This document shows, in pieces, positions 25,531-34,508 of a stretch of DNA of 64,000 nt. Each line of letters opens with the position of its first letter. Within the stretch, counting starts at the first letter, position 1. Source of the stretch: Pseudomonas paeninsulae. Its GTDB lineage: Bacteria; Pseudomonadota; Gammaproteobacteria; Pseudomonadales; Pseudomonadaceae. The DNA lies in contig NZ_CP141799.1 of assembly GCF_035621475.1 (NCBI RefSeq), positions 1,786,501 through 1,850,500 on the forward strand, in the 5' to 3' direction. The position numbers and the translations under genes were made by a program. The notes beneath the pieces were generated by a model. It worked only from the letters and a program-made list of their open reading frames with translations, did no database searches and had not been told where the DNA came from.

Positions 25531-25723
25531 GGTGGGGCGGGCCGCACAGGCTGAGCGGTGTCGGTTGGGTTAGCGGCGCATGCGGTGGGGCAGGCAGCCA
25601 AGCCCTTCGCGCGCCGCGTAAGCCAACGGGGCGTCAGCAGGCCCGACGCCGCGATGGGTCACGCCGCACCCAAACAGCGGTCTTGAGCGAATATCGACTC
25701 AGCGGCTAACCCACCCTTGAATG
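25527..25723. repeat. Inverted-repeat element (flhB-flhA gap)
   Basis: Starts GTAGGGTGGGGCGG at the flhB stop and ends GGCTAACCCACCC. Inside are GTTGGGTTAGCGGCGC, CGCCGCGTAAGCCAAC and the block GATGGGTCACGCCGCAC related to 4030 and 6085. The end is diverged (CCTTG in place of CCTACG). It stops 13 bases before the flhA sigma-54 promoter. Confidence 0.7.
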
Positions 25724-25735
25724 GCGCAGGAAAAG

Positions 25736-25753
25736 TTGGACAGCTTCTTGCAA
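25736..25753 (+). promoter_or_regulatory. Sigma-54 promoter of flhA-flhF-fleN-fliA
   Basis: TTGGACAGCTTCTTGCAA has GG at 25738-25739 and GC at 25750-25751, exactly 10 bases apart. TTGCA is the -12; the -24 is TGGACA rather than TGGCAC. Confidence 0.8.
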
Positions 25754-25778
25754 ACCCCTTGGCAAAGGCGCGAATAGC

Positions 25779-25792
25779 GTCAAAAGATTGAA
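25779..25792. promoter_or_regulatory. FleQ-box-like site in the flhA leader
   Basis: GTCAAAAGATTGAA resembles the FleQ box GTCAATAAATTGAC and lies about 28 bases after the -12 GC, i.e. inside the leader. FleQ is known to act from leader positions at flhA, fliE and fliL in P. aeruginosa. Confidence 0.55.
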
Positions 25793-25809
25793 TTGGCTGG
25801 GGTAGGGAT

Positions 25810-27939
25810 GTGGCAGTAGATCGCTCACAAATGGTCGGCAACGTGCGCAGCAATCTGTCGGGGTTGCGTCAGGGCAATCTGGGCATCCCCTTGATGCTGC
25901 TGGTCATGCTCGGCATGGTCATGCTGCCGATTCCGCCGTTCCTGCTCGACGTGTTGTTTACCTTCAGCATCGCCCTGTCAATCGTGGTGCTGCTGGTCGG
26001 TATCTATGCCTTGCGTCCGCTGGATTTCGCGGTATTCCCGACTATTTTGCTGGCGGCAACCTTGCTCCGCCTAGCGCTGAACGTCGCGTCCACCCGCGTG
26101 GTATTGCTCAACGGCCATGACGGTCATGGCGCGGCGGGGCAGGTGATCCAGGCCTTCGGTGAGGTGGTGATCGGCGGTAACTATGTGGTCGGTATCGTGG
26201 TGTTCGCCATTCTCATGATCATCAACTTCGTGGTGGTGACCAAGGGTGCCGGGCGGATTTCCGAAGTCAGCGCGCGTTTTACCCTGGACGCCATGCCTGG
26301 CAAGCAGATGGCCATCGACGCGGACCTGAATGCCGGCCTGATCGAACAGGCGGAAGCCAAGATACGCCGCTCCGAAGTGTCCCAGGAGGCTGATTTCTAC
26401 GGCTCGATGGACGGTGCCAGCAAGTTCGTGCGTGGCGATGCTATCGCCGGCCTGTTGATTCTGTTCATCAACCTGATCGGCGGCATTGCTATCGGTATCT
26501 TCCAGCACGACTTGAGTTTTGCCGATGCAGGCAAGGTCTATACCCTGCTGACCATTGGCGACGGCCTGGTCGCCCAGATTCCCTCGCTGCTGCTGTCGAC
26601 CGCCGCGGCGATCATGGTCACCCGCGTCTCCAGTTCGGAAGACATGGGCGCCCAGGTCAATCGGCAGATGTTCGCCTCGCCGCGCGCCCTGGCCGTGGCG
26701 GCGGCGATCATGATCGCCATGGGTCTGGTGCCCGGCATGCCGCATTTTTCCTTCATCAGTCTCGGTCTGGTTGCCGCCGGCGGCGCCTATTGGATCGCCA
26801 ACAAGCAGCGCCAGGTCAAGGAAGAGGAAGTGCATGAGGTTCAACGTCAGCAGGAGCTGCTGCCGGCCCAGCGCGCCCAGGAGGTCAAGGAACTCGGCTG
26901 GGACGATGTCATGCCAGTGGACATGGTCGGCCTGGAGGTCGGCTACCGGCTGATTCCGCTGGTCGACCGCAACCAGGGTGGCCAGTTGCTCGCGCGGATC
27001 AAGGGCGTGCGCAAGAAGCTTTCGCAGGAGATGGGCTTTCTCATGCCCTCGGTGCATATCCGCGACAACCTCGATCTGCAGCCCAGCGCCTATCGCTTGA
27101 CCTTGATGGGCGTCAGCGTGGCGGAGGCCGAGGTTTACCCGGATCGCGAATTGGCGATCAATCCGGGTCAGGTATTCGGCGCCCTCAACGGGGTTGCCGC
27201 CAAAGATCCGGCGTTCGGCCTGGAAGCGGTATGGATCGACCCGGGCCAGCGCGATCAGGCGCAATCGCTGGGCTACACCGTGGTCGATGCCAGTACGGTG
27301 GTCGCGACCCACCTCAACCAGGTCTTGCACAAGCATGCGCATGAGCTGCTCGGTCACGAGGAAGTGCAGCAGCTCATGCAGTTGCTGGCGAAAAGTTCGC
27401 CGAAGCTGGCCGAGGAGCTGGTGCCGGGCCTGGTGTCGCTGTCGACCCTGCTCAAGGTGCTGCAGGCGCTGCTGCAGGAACAGGTGCCGGTGCGCGACAT
27501 CCGTACCATCGCCGAAGCCATCGCCAACGTGGCGCCGAAGAGTCAAGATCCCGCCGCGATGGTCGCGGCAGTGCGGGTCGCCTTGGCTCGGGCCATCGTG
27601 CAAAGCATCGTGGGACTAGAGCTGGAGCTGCCTGTGATCACCCTTGAGCCAAGGTTGGAACAGATATTGCTAAACAGTCTACAGAAGGCCGGTCAAGGCT
27701 CCGAGGAGGGAATCCTCCTGGAGCCGGGCATGGCCGAGAAGCTGCAGCGTTCCCTGGTGGAAGCAGCGCAGCGCCAGGAAATGCTCGGCAAGCCAGTGAT
27801 CCTGCTGGTAGCCGGACCGGTTCGGGCGATGCTCTCGCGGTTTGCACGGTTGGCAGTGCCGAGTGTGCATGTGCTGGCTTACCAGGAAATCCCGGACAAC
27901 AAGCAGGTCACCATCGTCGCTACGGTGGGACAGAATTAA
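25810..27939 (+). CDS. flhA: Flagellar export gate protein FlhA
   Basis: 709 residues. About eight membrane helices fill the first 330 residues, with FHIPEP family segments PLDFAVFPTILLAATLLRLA and RISEVSARFTLDAMPGKQMA. The cytoplasmic C-terminal half (about 360-709) forms the nonameric substrate-docking ring. It uses the proton gradient to drive export. The start is GTG 25810; the ATG at 25808 is out of frame and closes at once. FlhF follows after 15 bases. Confidence 0.97.
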   Translation: MAVDRSQMVGNVRSNLSGLRQGNLGIPLMLLVMLGMVMLPIPPFLLDVLFTFSIALSIVVLLVGIYALRPLDFAVFPTILLAATLLRLALNVASTRVVLLNGHDGHGAAGQVIQAFGEVVIGGNYVVGIVVFAILMIINFVVVTKGAGRISEVSARFTLDAMPGKQMAIDADLNAGLIEQAEAKIRRSEVSQEADFYGSMDGASKFVRGDAIAGLLILFINLIGGIAIGIFQHDLSFADAGKVYTLLTIGDGLVAQIPSLLLSTAAAIMVTRVSSSEDMGAQVNRQMFASPRALAVAAAIMIAMGLVPGMPHFSFISLGLVAAGGAYWIANKQRQVKEEEVHEVQRQQELLPAQRAQEVKELGWDDVMPVDMVGLEVGYRLIPLVDRNQGGQLLARIKGVRKKLSQEMGFLMPSVHIRDNLDLQPSAYRLTLMGVSVAEAEVYPDRELAINPGQVFGALNGVAAKDPAFGLEAVWIDPGQRDQAQSLGYTVVDASTVVATHLNQVLHKHAHELLGHEEVQQLMQLLAKSSPKLAEELVPGLVSLSTLLKVLQALLQEQVPVRDIRTIAEAIANVAPKSQDPAAMVAAVRVALARAIVQSIVGLELELPVITLEPRLEQILLNSLQKAGQGSEEGILLEPGMAEKLQRSLVEAAQRQEMLGKPVILLVAGPVRAMLSRFARLAVPSVHVLAYQEIPDNKQVTIVATVGQN

Positions 27940-27954
27940 CCGAGGTAACAGGCC

Positions 27955-29256
27955 ATGCAGGTCAAACGCTTTTTCGCTGCCGATATGCGCCAAGCCATGA
28001 AGCTGGTTCGCGATGAGCTGGGCGCGGACGCCTCGATCATCGGTAACCGCCGGGTTGCCGGCGGTGTTGAGCTGACCGCCGCACTGGACTACCAGATACC
28101 CGCCGCCCCTGCTCGGCAACCGAACGCGGCGCTGGAAGCCGAGTTGCGCCAGACGCAAGCCCGTATCGCCTCGGCGCAGGCCGAGCTGGTCACACGTACC
28201 CAAGCTGACGCCAGCAAGGACCGCCAGCTGTTCGCCGAAGAGCCGGTGGCGCCGCTCGACGATCTGGATACCGCCCTGCGTACGGCTGCGCCAGCGCCAA
28301 TGACCAGCGGCGACCAGGGCGCGCTCGAGGCCATGCGCTCCGAGTTGCACGGTTTGCGCGAGTTGCTCGAAGGGCAGCTGGGCTCCATGGCCTGGGGGCA
28401 GATGCAGACGCGTCGGCCGCAGCAGGCCAATCTCTGGCGGCGTCTGCAGCGCATGGGCTTGCCCGCCGAGTTGTCGCGGGTGTTGCTCGAGCGTGTGGCG
28501 AATGTCGCCGAGCCGCGCCAGGCCTGGGGCATGTTGCTCGCTCACCTGGCCCATGCGATTCAAACGCCGCAGCAGGAGCCGCTGGAAGAGGGCGGGGTGA
28601 TTGCCCTGGTCGGTCCTGCTGGTATGGGTAAAACTACAACCCTGGCCAAGCTGGCTGCGCGTTATGTGCTCAAGTATGGCGCTCAGCATGTTGCCCTGGT
28701 CAGTCTGGACAGCTATCGGATTGGCGCCCAGGAACAACTGAAGACCCTGGGGCGTATCCTCAATGTACCGGTGACCCTGGTCGACCCCGGTCAGTCGCTG
28801 ACCCAGGCTCTGGCCCCCCTGGCGCGCAAGCGCGTGGTATTGATCGATAGCGCCGGTTTGCCGGCCAGCGATCCCGCCCTGCGCATGCAGCTGGAAACCC
28901 TGGCCAGTCGCGGCATCAAGGCCAAGAATTACCTGGTCCTGGCGGCTACCAGCCAGAGCCAGGTGCTCAAGGCCGCCTACCACAGCTACAAGCGCTGCGG
29001 TCTTTCCGGCTGCATCCTGACCAAGCTGGATGAGGCCACTAGCCTCGGCGAGGTTTTAGGTCTGGCTATTGGCCAGCGTCTACCGGTAGCCTATCTCACT
29101 GATGGGCCACGGATTCCGGATGATTTGCAGGTGCCGCGCAGCCATCAACTGGTGAGCCGTGCGGTGGGACTGCAAAGCGCCGAGGACCCGAGCGAAGATA
29201 CAATGGCCGAGATGTTCGCCGGGCTTTATCAACATCCGGCGCGGCGCGCCGGTTAA
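27955..29256 (+). CDS. flhF: Flagellar placement GTPase FlhF
   Basis: 433 residues. This SRP-type GTPase sets polar flagellar placement. The N-terminal B domain starts MQVKRFFAADMRQAMKLVRD. A variable Gln/Ala-rich middle follows. The NG domain has G1 GPAGMGKTTTLAKLA at about 220-234, SLDSYRIGAQEQL, and G4 TKLDEATSLGE. All catalytic motifs are present. FleN follows 117 bases downstream. Confidence 0.96.
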   Translation: MQVKRFFAADMRQAMKLVRDELGADASIIGNRRVAGGVELTAALDYQIPAAPARQPNAALEAELRQTQARIASAQAELVTRTQADASKDRQLFAEEPVAPLDDLDTALRTAAPAPMTSGDQGALEAMRSELHGLRELLEGQLGSMAWGQMQTRRPQQANLWRRLQRMGLPAELSRVLLERVANVAEPRQAWGMLLAHLAHAIQTPQQEPLEEGGVIALVGPAGMGKTTTLAKLAARYVLKYGAQHVALVSLDSYRIGAQEQLKTLGRILNVPVTLVDPGQSLTQALAPLARKRVVLIDSAGLPASDPALRMQLETLASRGIKAKNYLVLAATSQSQVLKAAYHSYKRCGLSGCILTKLDEATSLGEVLGLAIGQRLPVAYLTDGPRIPDDLQVPRSHQLVSRAVGLQSAEDPSEDTMAEMFAGLYQHPARRAG

Positions 29257-29373
29257 TGGCCATTGCGGCAATGATTAAGCAATATGCGGCGATGCGTGGT
29301 GCCCGGCGGTGGATTGGCGGAGTACCAGCAGCCACATGGTCCCAGTCGAAGTCAGACAAGGTGTATAGATAAC

Positions 29374-30204
29374 ATGGGTATGCATCCCGTACAGGTGATT
29401 GCGGTGACCGGCGGCAAGGGTGGCGTCGGCAAGACCAATGTGTCGGTGAATCTGGCGCTGGCGCTGGCTGATCTCGGTCGGCGGGTGATGGTGATGGACG
29501 CCGACCTGGGGCTGGCCAACATCGACGTGCTGCTGGGCCTCACTGCCAAGCGGACGCTGGCCGATGTGATCAGTGGCGAGTGCGAACTGCGCGACGTGGT
29601 GCTGCAAGGCCCCGGCGGCATTCGGGTGGTTCCCGCTGCGTCAGGCACGCAGAGCATGGTGCAGCTTTCGCCCATGCAGCATGCCGGCCTGATTCAAGCC
29701 TTCAGCGACATCAGCGACAACCTCGATGTGCTGATTGTCGATACCGCCGCGGGTATTGGCGACTCGGTGGTCAGTTTTGTCCGCGCCGCCCAGGAAGTGC
29801 TGGTGGTGGTGTGTGACGAGCCGACCTCGATCACGGACGCCTATGCCCTGATCAAGCTGCTCAACCGCGACCATGGCATGAGCCGTTTCCGCGTCCTGGC
29901 GAATATGGCGCACAGCCCACAGGAAGGCCGCAACCTGTTTGCTAAGCTGACCAAGGTTACCGACCGCTTCCTCGATGTCGCGCTGCAATATGTCGGCGCG
30001 GTGCCTTACGATGAGTCGGTACGCAAGGCCGTGCAGAAACAGCGTGCGGTCTACGAAGCCTTCCCGCGCTCGAAGAGTTCCCTGGCGTTCAAAGCGATTG
30101 CCCAGAAAGTCGATGCCTGGCCACTACCGGCCAATCCGCGCGGCCATCTGGAATTTTTCGTCGAGCGCCTGGTGCAGCAACCTGCCGCGGATACGGCCAT
30201 ATGA
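29374..30204 (+). CDS. fleN: Flagellar number regulator FleN (FlhG, MinD-type ATPase)
   Basis: 276 residues. FleN antagonises FleQ and limits flagellar number to one. The deviant Walker A GGKGGVGKTNVSVNLAL is at about residues 12-28, with MDADLGLANIDVLLGL and VDTAAGIGDSVVSFV following. ATG 29374 (MGMHPVQVIAV) or 29380 are both possible; similarity to P. aeruginosa FleN begins at MHPVQVIAVTGG. The upstream frame extension has none. The 3' end overlaps fliA by 4 bases. Confidence 0.97.
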   Translation: MGMHPVQVIAVTGGKGGVGKTNVSVNLALALADLGRRVMVMDADLGLANIDVLLGLTAKRTLADVISGECELRDVVLQGPGGIRVVPAASGTQSMVQLSPMQHAGLIQAFSDISDNLDVLIVDTAAGIGDSVVSFVRAAQEVLVVVCDEPTSITDAYALIKLLNRDHGMSRFRVLANMAHSPQEGRNLFAKLTKVTDRFLDVALQYVGAVPYDESVRKAVQKQRAVYEAFPRSKSSLAFKAIAQKVDAWPLPANPRGHLEFFVERLVQQPAADTAI

Positions 30205-30947
30205 CAGCAGCTTCTGGACTCCGTATGTACAGCAAGGCTCAGACACAAGACGCCCAGCACCAGTTGATCGAGCGCCACGCGCCCTTGGTCAAGCGGATTG
30301 CCTATCACATGTTGGCGCGCTTGCCGGCCAACGTGCAGGTGGATGACTTGATCCAGGCCGGGATGATTGGCCTGCTCGAAGCCTCGAAGAAATACGACTC
30401 CAGTAAAGGTGCCAGTTTCGAAACGTTCGCCGGTATTCGCATTCGCGGCTCGATGCTCGATGAGGTGCGCAAAGGCGATTGGGCGCCGCGTTCGGTGCAT
30501 CGCAATAGCCGTATGGTCAGCGACGCAATTCGGGTAATTGAAGCAAGAACCGGTCGCGACGCTAAAGATCAAGAGGTTGCGGCCGAACTCCAATTGAGTC
30601 TCGAGGATTACTACGGCATCCTTGGCGACACTTTGGGCAGCCGGTTGTTCAGCTTCGACGATTTGCTGCAGGACGGCGAGCATGGCGGGCTGCACGAAGA
30701 CGTCAGCTCCACTCACCCAGAGCCCTCGCGGGAGCTGGAGGACGAGCGTTTCCAGGCGGCATTGGCCGATGCCATCAGCCACTTGCCCGAGCGGGAACGG
30801 TTGGTGTTGTCGCTGTATTACGACGAACAACTGAATCTCAAGGAAATTGGTGAGGTTCTGGGGGTTAGCGAATCGCGCGTCAGTCAGTTGCATAGTCAGT
30901 GTGCCGCACGCTTGCGGGCACGACTGGGGGAATGGCGAGCGAGCTGA
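30201..30947 (+). CDS. fliA: RNA polymerase sigma-28 factor FliA
   Basis: 248 residues. Directs late flagellar and chemotaxis transcription; in this window the perfect site at 3155-3181 is a clear target. Region 2 includes [21 protein letters not shown]. Region 3 follows. Region 4 has the helix-turn-helix [20 protein letters not shown] near the C-terminus. Translation is coupled to fleN by an ATGA overlap. Confidence 0.97.
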   Translation: MTAASGLRMYSKAQTQDAQHQLIERHAPLVKRIAYHMLARLPANVQVDDLIQAGMIGLLEASKKYDSSKGASFETFAGIRIRGSMLDEVRKGDWAPRSVHRNSRMVSDAIRVIEARTGRDAKDQEVAAELQLSLEDYYGILGDTLGSRLFSFDDLLQDGEHGGLHEDVSSTHPEPSRELEDERFQAALADAISHLPERERLVLSLYYDEQLNLKEIGEVLGVSESRVSQLHSQCAARLRARLGEWRAS

Positions 30948-31083
30948 TCAGTTAAATCAGCAGGCCGTTGGAAAATCTAGTGAAGTAGTTTTGCAGCGGC
31001 CTGTCAGGCCGGTTTCACGATTAAAAGCGTGCCCAGGTGCTGGGTTCGTTTGGGACTGTACGGAGGTCGACTTGGACAAAAAC

Positions 31084-31458
31084 ATGAAAATCCTCATCGT
31101 TGATGACTTTTCAACGATGCGCCGGATCATCAAGAACCTCCTGCGCGACTTGGGGTTCACCAACACCGCGGAAGCCGATGATGGCACCACTGCACTGCCG
31201 ATGCTGCAAAGCGGCAGTTTCGATTTTCTGGTGACTGACTGGAATATGCCAGGCATGACCGGGATCGACTTGTTACGTGCGGTACGTGCAGACGAGCGTC
31301 TGAAGCAGTTGCCGGTGCTGATGGTGACCGCTGAAGCGAAACGCGATCAGATCATCGAGGCCGCACAAGCCGGGGTGAATGGCTATGTGGTTAAACCGTT
31401 CACAGCCCAAGTGCTGAAAGAAAAGATTGAAAAAATCTTCGAGCGGGTCAACGGCTGA
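31084..31458 (+). CDS. cheY: Chemotaxis response regulator CheY
   Basis: 124 residues from ATG 31084, nearly identical to P. aeruginosa CheY. D7/D8, phospho-acceptor D52 ([11 protein letters not shown]), T82-region MVTAEAKRD and K104-region VVKPF are intact. CheY-P binds FliM. The ribosome site GGAGG (31062-31066) fits an in-frame TTG at 31072 (spacing 5) better than ATG 31084 (spacing 17), so a form with four extra residues (MDKN) is possible. The 136-base gap to fliA holds a short GGCCTGTCAGGCC hairpin and no clear promoter. Confidence 0.96.
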   Translation: MKILIVDDFSTMRRIIKNLLRDLGFTNTAEADDGTTALPMLQSGSFDFLVTDWNMPGMTGIDLLRAVRADERLKQLPVLMVTAEAKRDQIIEAAQAGVNGYVVKPFTAQVLKEKIEKIFERVNG

Positions 31459-31477
31459 TGTCTGCCGCGAGGGCACT

Positions 31478-32266
31478 ATGGAACATGACGATTCCGCTCA
31501 GGGTGACTTTGAGTCGACCCTGAAAATTCACGCGCGCCAATTGGTGGAAAGCCTGGAACACGGCAATTTTGGCGAAGCGGTGCAACTGATCAACGATATC
31601 AACAAGGTTCGCGACCGTGGTCTGTATCACGAGGTCGGCAAGCTGACGCGCGAGTTGCATAACGCCATCGTCAATTTCCAGCTCGATCCACGGGTGCCGC
31701 ACGCCAAAGAAGTGTCGCAAATCACCGACGCTACCGAGCGCCTGAATTATGTGGTGACGATGACCGAGAAAGCGGCCAATCGCACCATGGATCTGGTTGA
31801 ACTGAGTTCGCCCCTGGTTAACGGTATCGGCGCCGAGGCACAGAGCCTGAGTGCCGATTGGGGCCGCTTCATGCGAAGGGAAATGGGCGCCGATGGTTTC
31901 CGTGACCTGGCCAAGCGAATTGAACTGTTTCTCGCCAGCAGCGAGCGCGACAGCGTTCAGGTGTCGGCCCAGCTCAACGATATTCTGCTCGCGCAGGATT
32001 ACCAGGATCTGACTGGCCAGGTGATCAAGCGGGTGACGCAACTGGTCACCGAAGTGGAAAGCAACTTGCTCAAACTGGTGCTGATGGCCAGTCAGGTCGA
32101 CCGTTTTGCCGGTATCGAGCATGACCACGCCGTGCTGCGTGCTGAACAAGAACAACAAAAAGAGCCTTCCCACGGTGAAGGTCCGCAGATTCATGCCGAT
32201 AAGCGTGAAGACGTCGCATCCAATCAGGATGATGTCGACGATCTGCTTTCCAGCCTGGGATTTTAG
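31478..32266 (+). CDS. cheZ: CheY-P phosphatase CheZ
   Basis: 262 residues, the P. aeruginosa length. A long helical hairpin carries the catalytic segment AQDYQDLTGQVIKRV (acidic and Gln residues for dephosphorylation). The C-terminal 14 residues NQDDVDDLLSSLGF form the CheY-tethering peptide known from E. coli CheZ. The ATG at 31478 lies 20 bases after cheY; cheA follows after 11 bases. Confidence 0.96.
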   Translation: MEHDDSAQGDFESTLKIHARQLVESLEHGNFGEAVQLINDINKVRDRGLYHEVGKLTRELHNAIVNFQLDPRVPHAKEVSQITDATERLNYVVTMTEKAANRTMDLVELSSPLVNGIGAEAQSLSADWGRFMRREMGADGFRDLAKRIELFLASSERDSVQVSAQLNDILLAQDYQDLTGQVIKRVTQLVTEVESNLLKLVLMASQVDRFAGIEHDHAVLRAEQEQQKEPSHGEGPQIHADKREDVASNQDDVDDLLSSLGF

Positions 32267-32277
32267 GAGCACGTCAT

Positions 32278-34464
32278 ATGAGCTTCGGCGCCGATGAAGA
32301 AATCCTCCAGGACTTCCTGGTGGAGGCCGGCGAGATTCTTGAACTATTGTCCGAACAGTTGGTGGAGCTTGAAAGCCGCCCGGACGACATGAATCTGCTC
32401 AACGCTATTTTTCGCGGTTTTCATACCGTCAAAGGTGGTGCCGGTTTTCTCCAGCTCCATGAGCTGGTGGAATGTTGCCATATCGCAGAAAACGTCTTCG
32501 ACATCCTGCGCAAGGGTGCGCGGCGCGTCGACTCCGAGTTGATGGATGTAGTGCTGGAAGCACTCGATGCGGTCAATGGCATGTTCACTGAAGTGCGTGA
32601 GCGCGTTGCACCGACACCGGCCACGCGAGAGCTGTTGGCAGCCCTGGCGCGTCTGGCCGAGCCGGCTGCGGCCGTTGCGGTCGAAGAGCCCGTTGCCGAG
32701 GTCGCTTCTGGCGATATCACCGACAGCGAATTCGAGCAGTTACTCGATGCGCTGACCGAGTCGCCTGGCAAGGTGGCGAGCGCAAACGCAGGCGGTGACG
32801 AAATCAGCGATGACGAGTTCGAGTCGTTGCTCGATGAGTTGCATGGCAAGGGGCAGTTCGCTGCACCTGCAGTGGCCGTGGCATCTGCGTCGATCGCAAC
32901 GCCCGTGGCGCCAGCGCCTGGTGACGAGATCAGCGACGATGAGTTCGAGGCGCTGCTCGACCAGCTACATGGCAAGGGCCAGTTCGCTGCACCTACACCT
33001 GCACCTGCACCTGCAGTGGCCGTGGCATGTGCATCGATCGCAGCGCCCGTTGCACCGGCGTCTGGCGACGAGATCAGCGACGATGAGTTCGAGGCGCTGC
33101 TCGATCAGCTACATGGCAAGGGCAAGTTTGTCGAGCCGGCCGCGATCGCCAAGGCGCCCGCCGCAGCAGCGGCTGCCGCTCCGGCTAAACCCGCAGTTGC
33201 CGCTCAGCCCTTGGCCAAACCCGCAGCCAAGGTTGTTCCGCTGAAAGCGCCGACACCGACGGCCGCCGTCGCCGATAAGGCGCCAGCACCCAGCGAAGCG
33301 GAAACCACCGTACGGGTGGATACCGCGCGTCTGGACGAGATTATGAACATGGTCGGCGAGCTGGTGCTGGTGCGTAACCGTCTGGTGCGCCTGGGCTCCA
33401 ACAGCGGCGATGAGGCCATGGCCAAAGCCGTGTCCAACCTCGACGTGGTCACCGCGGATCTGCAGACGGCGGTGATGAAAACGCGCATGCAGCCGATCAA
33501 GAAGGTCTTCGGCCGCTTCCCGCGGCTGGTTCGTGATCTGGCGCGCAGCCTGAAGAAAGAGATCAATCTTGAACTGGTCGGTGAAGAAACCGACCTGGAC
33601 AAGAACCTGGTCGAGGCGCTGGCCGATCCGCTGGTGCACTTGGTGCGCAACGCCGTCGACCATGGCATCGAAACCCCGGAAGAGCGCGAGGCCGCGGGCA
33701 AGTCGCGCGGCGGCAAGGTAGTGCTGTCGGCCGAGCAGGAAGGCGATCACATCCTGCTGTCGATTTCCGATGATGGCAAAGGCATGGACGCCGATCAGTT
33801 GCGGGCCAAGGCCGTGGAGAAGGGTCTGCTGGACAAGGACGCGGCCGACCGCCTCAACGAGTTCGAGTGCTACAACCTGATCTTCGCTCCGGGTTTCTCG
33901 ACCAAGACCGAGATATCCGACGTGTCCGGCCGCGGGGTCGGCATGGATGTGGTGAAGACCAAGATTTCCCAGCTCAACGGCACGGTCAACGTGTTCTCGG
34001 TCAAGGGCCAGGGCTCGAAGATCGTCATCAAGGTGCCGCTGACCCTGGCGATCATGCCGACATTGATGGTGATGCTGGGCAACCAGGCCTTCGCTTTCCC
34101 GCTGGTCAACGTCAACGAGATTTTCCACCTCGACCTGTCGCGCACCAACGTGGTCGATGGCCAGGAAGTGGTGATCGTGCGCGACAAGGCGCTGCCGCTG
34201 TTCTACCTCAAGCGCTGGCTGGTACGCAGCGCTGCCCATGACGAACCGGGCGAGGGCCATGTGGTGATTCTCACCGTCGGTAGCCAGCGCATCGGTTTCG
34301 TCGTCGATCAGCTGGTTGGACAGGAGGAAGTGGTGATCAAGCCGTTGGGCAAAATGCTCCAGGGCACTCCAGGTATGTCTGGCGCTACCATCACTGGCGA
34401 TGGGCGTATCGCCTTGATTCTCGACGTACCGAGCATGCTCAAGCGCTACGCGCGGCGCATCTGA
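32278..34464 (+). CDS. cheA: Chemotaxis histidine kinase CheA with repeated linker motif
   Basis: 728 residues. Hpt/P1 domain (1-110) with H49 in FRGFHTVKGGAGF. Dimerisation P3 begins near 342 (VRVDTARLDEIMNMVGELVL). The P4 kinase has VHLVRNAVDHGIE, DDGKGMD and GRGVGMDVVK. P5 is the CheW-like domain from about 590. Between P1 and P3 about 210 residues are Ala/Pro-rich; I see no globular P2. This linker holds three copies of GDEISDDEFExLLDxLHGKG (174-194, 216-236, 264-284) and a divergent one, ITDSEFEQLLDAL (147-159). The copies resemble CheY-binding peptides (see findings). Confidence 0.96.
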   Translation: MSFGADEEILQDFLVEAGEILELLSEQLVELESRPDDMNLLNAIFRGFHTVKGGAGFLQLHELVECCHIAENVFDILRKGARRVDSELMDVVLEALDAVNGMFTEVRERVAPTPATRELLAALARLAEPAAAVAVEEPVAEVASGDITDSEFEQLLDALTESPGKVASANAGGDEISDDEFESLLDELHGKGQFAAPAVAVASASIATPVAPAPGDEISDDEFEALLDQLHGKGQFAAPTPAPAPAVAVACASIAAPVAPASGDEISDDEFEALLDQLHGKGKFVEPAAIAKAPAAAAAAAPAKPAVAAQPLAKPAAKVVPLKAPTPTAAVADKAPAPSEAETTVRVDTARLDEIMNMVGELVLVRNRLVRLGSNSGDEAMAKAVSNLDVVTADLQTAVMKTRMQPIKKVFGRFPRLVRDLARSLKKEINLELVGEETDLDKNLVEALADPLVHLVRNAVDHGIETPEEREAAGKSRGGKVVLSAEQEGDHILLSISDDGKGMDADQLRAKAVEKGLLDKDAADRLNEFECYNLIFAPGFSTKTEISDVSGRGVGMDVVKTKISQLNGTVNVFSVKGQGSKIVIKVPLTLAIMPTLMVMLGNQAFAFPLVNVNEIFHLDLSRTNVVDGQEVVIVRDKALPLFYLKRWLVRSAAHDEPGEGHVVILTVGSQRIGFVVDQLVGQEEVVIKPLGKMLQGTPGMSGATITGDGRIALILDVPSMLKRYARRI
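32797..33129 (+). repeat. Three DNA repeats in the cheA linker
   Basis: About 63-base copies at 32797-32859, 32923-32985 and 33067-33129, separated by Ala/Pro-coding spacers that are themselves similar (GCAGTGGCCGTGGCAT twice; CACCTACACCTGCACCTGCA). Copies 2 and 3 are almost identical in DNA, which suggests recent duplication. Confidence 0.85.
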
Positions 34465-34508
34465 TTGTTCGCGGCGTCGCCTGAGGCGGCGCCGTTTAGG
34501 AGTGTTTT

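Noticed and set aside
26071..27603. 510-codon minus-strand open frame
   Set aside because: It lies entirely inside flhA, antisense to it, and is His/Gln/Arg-rich as expected from GC-rich codon shadows; no ribosome site or similarity.
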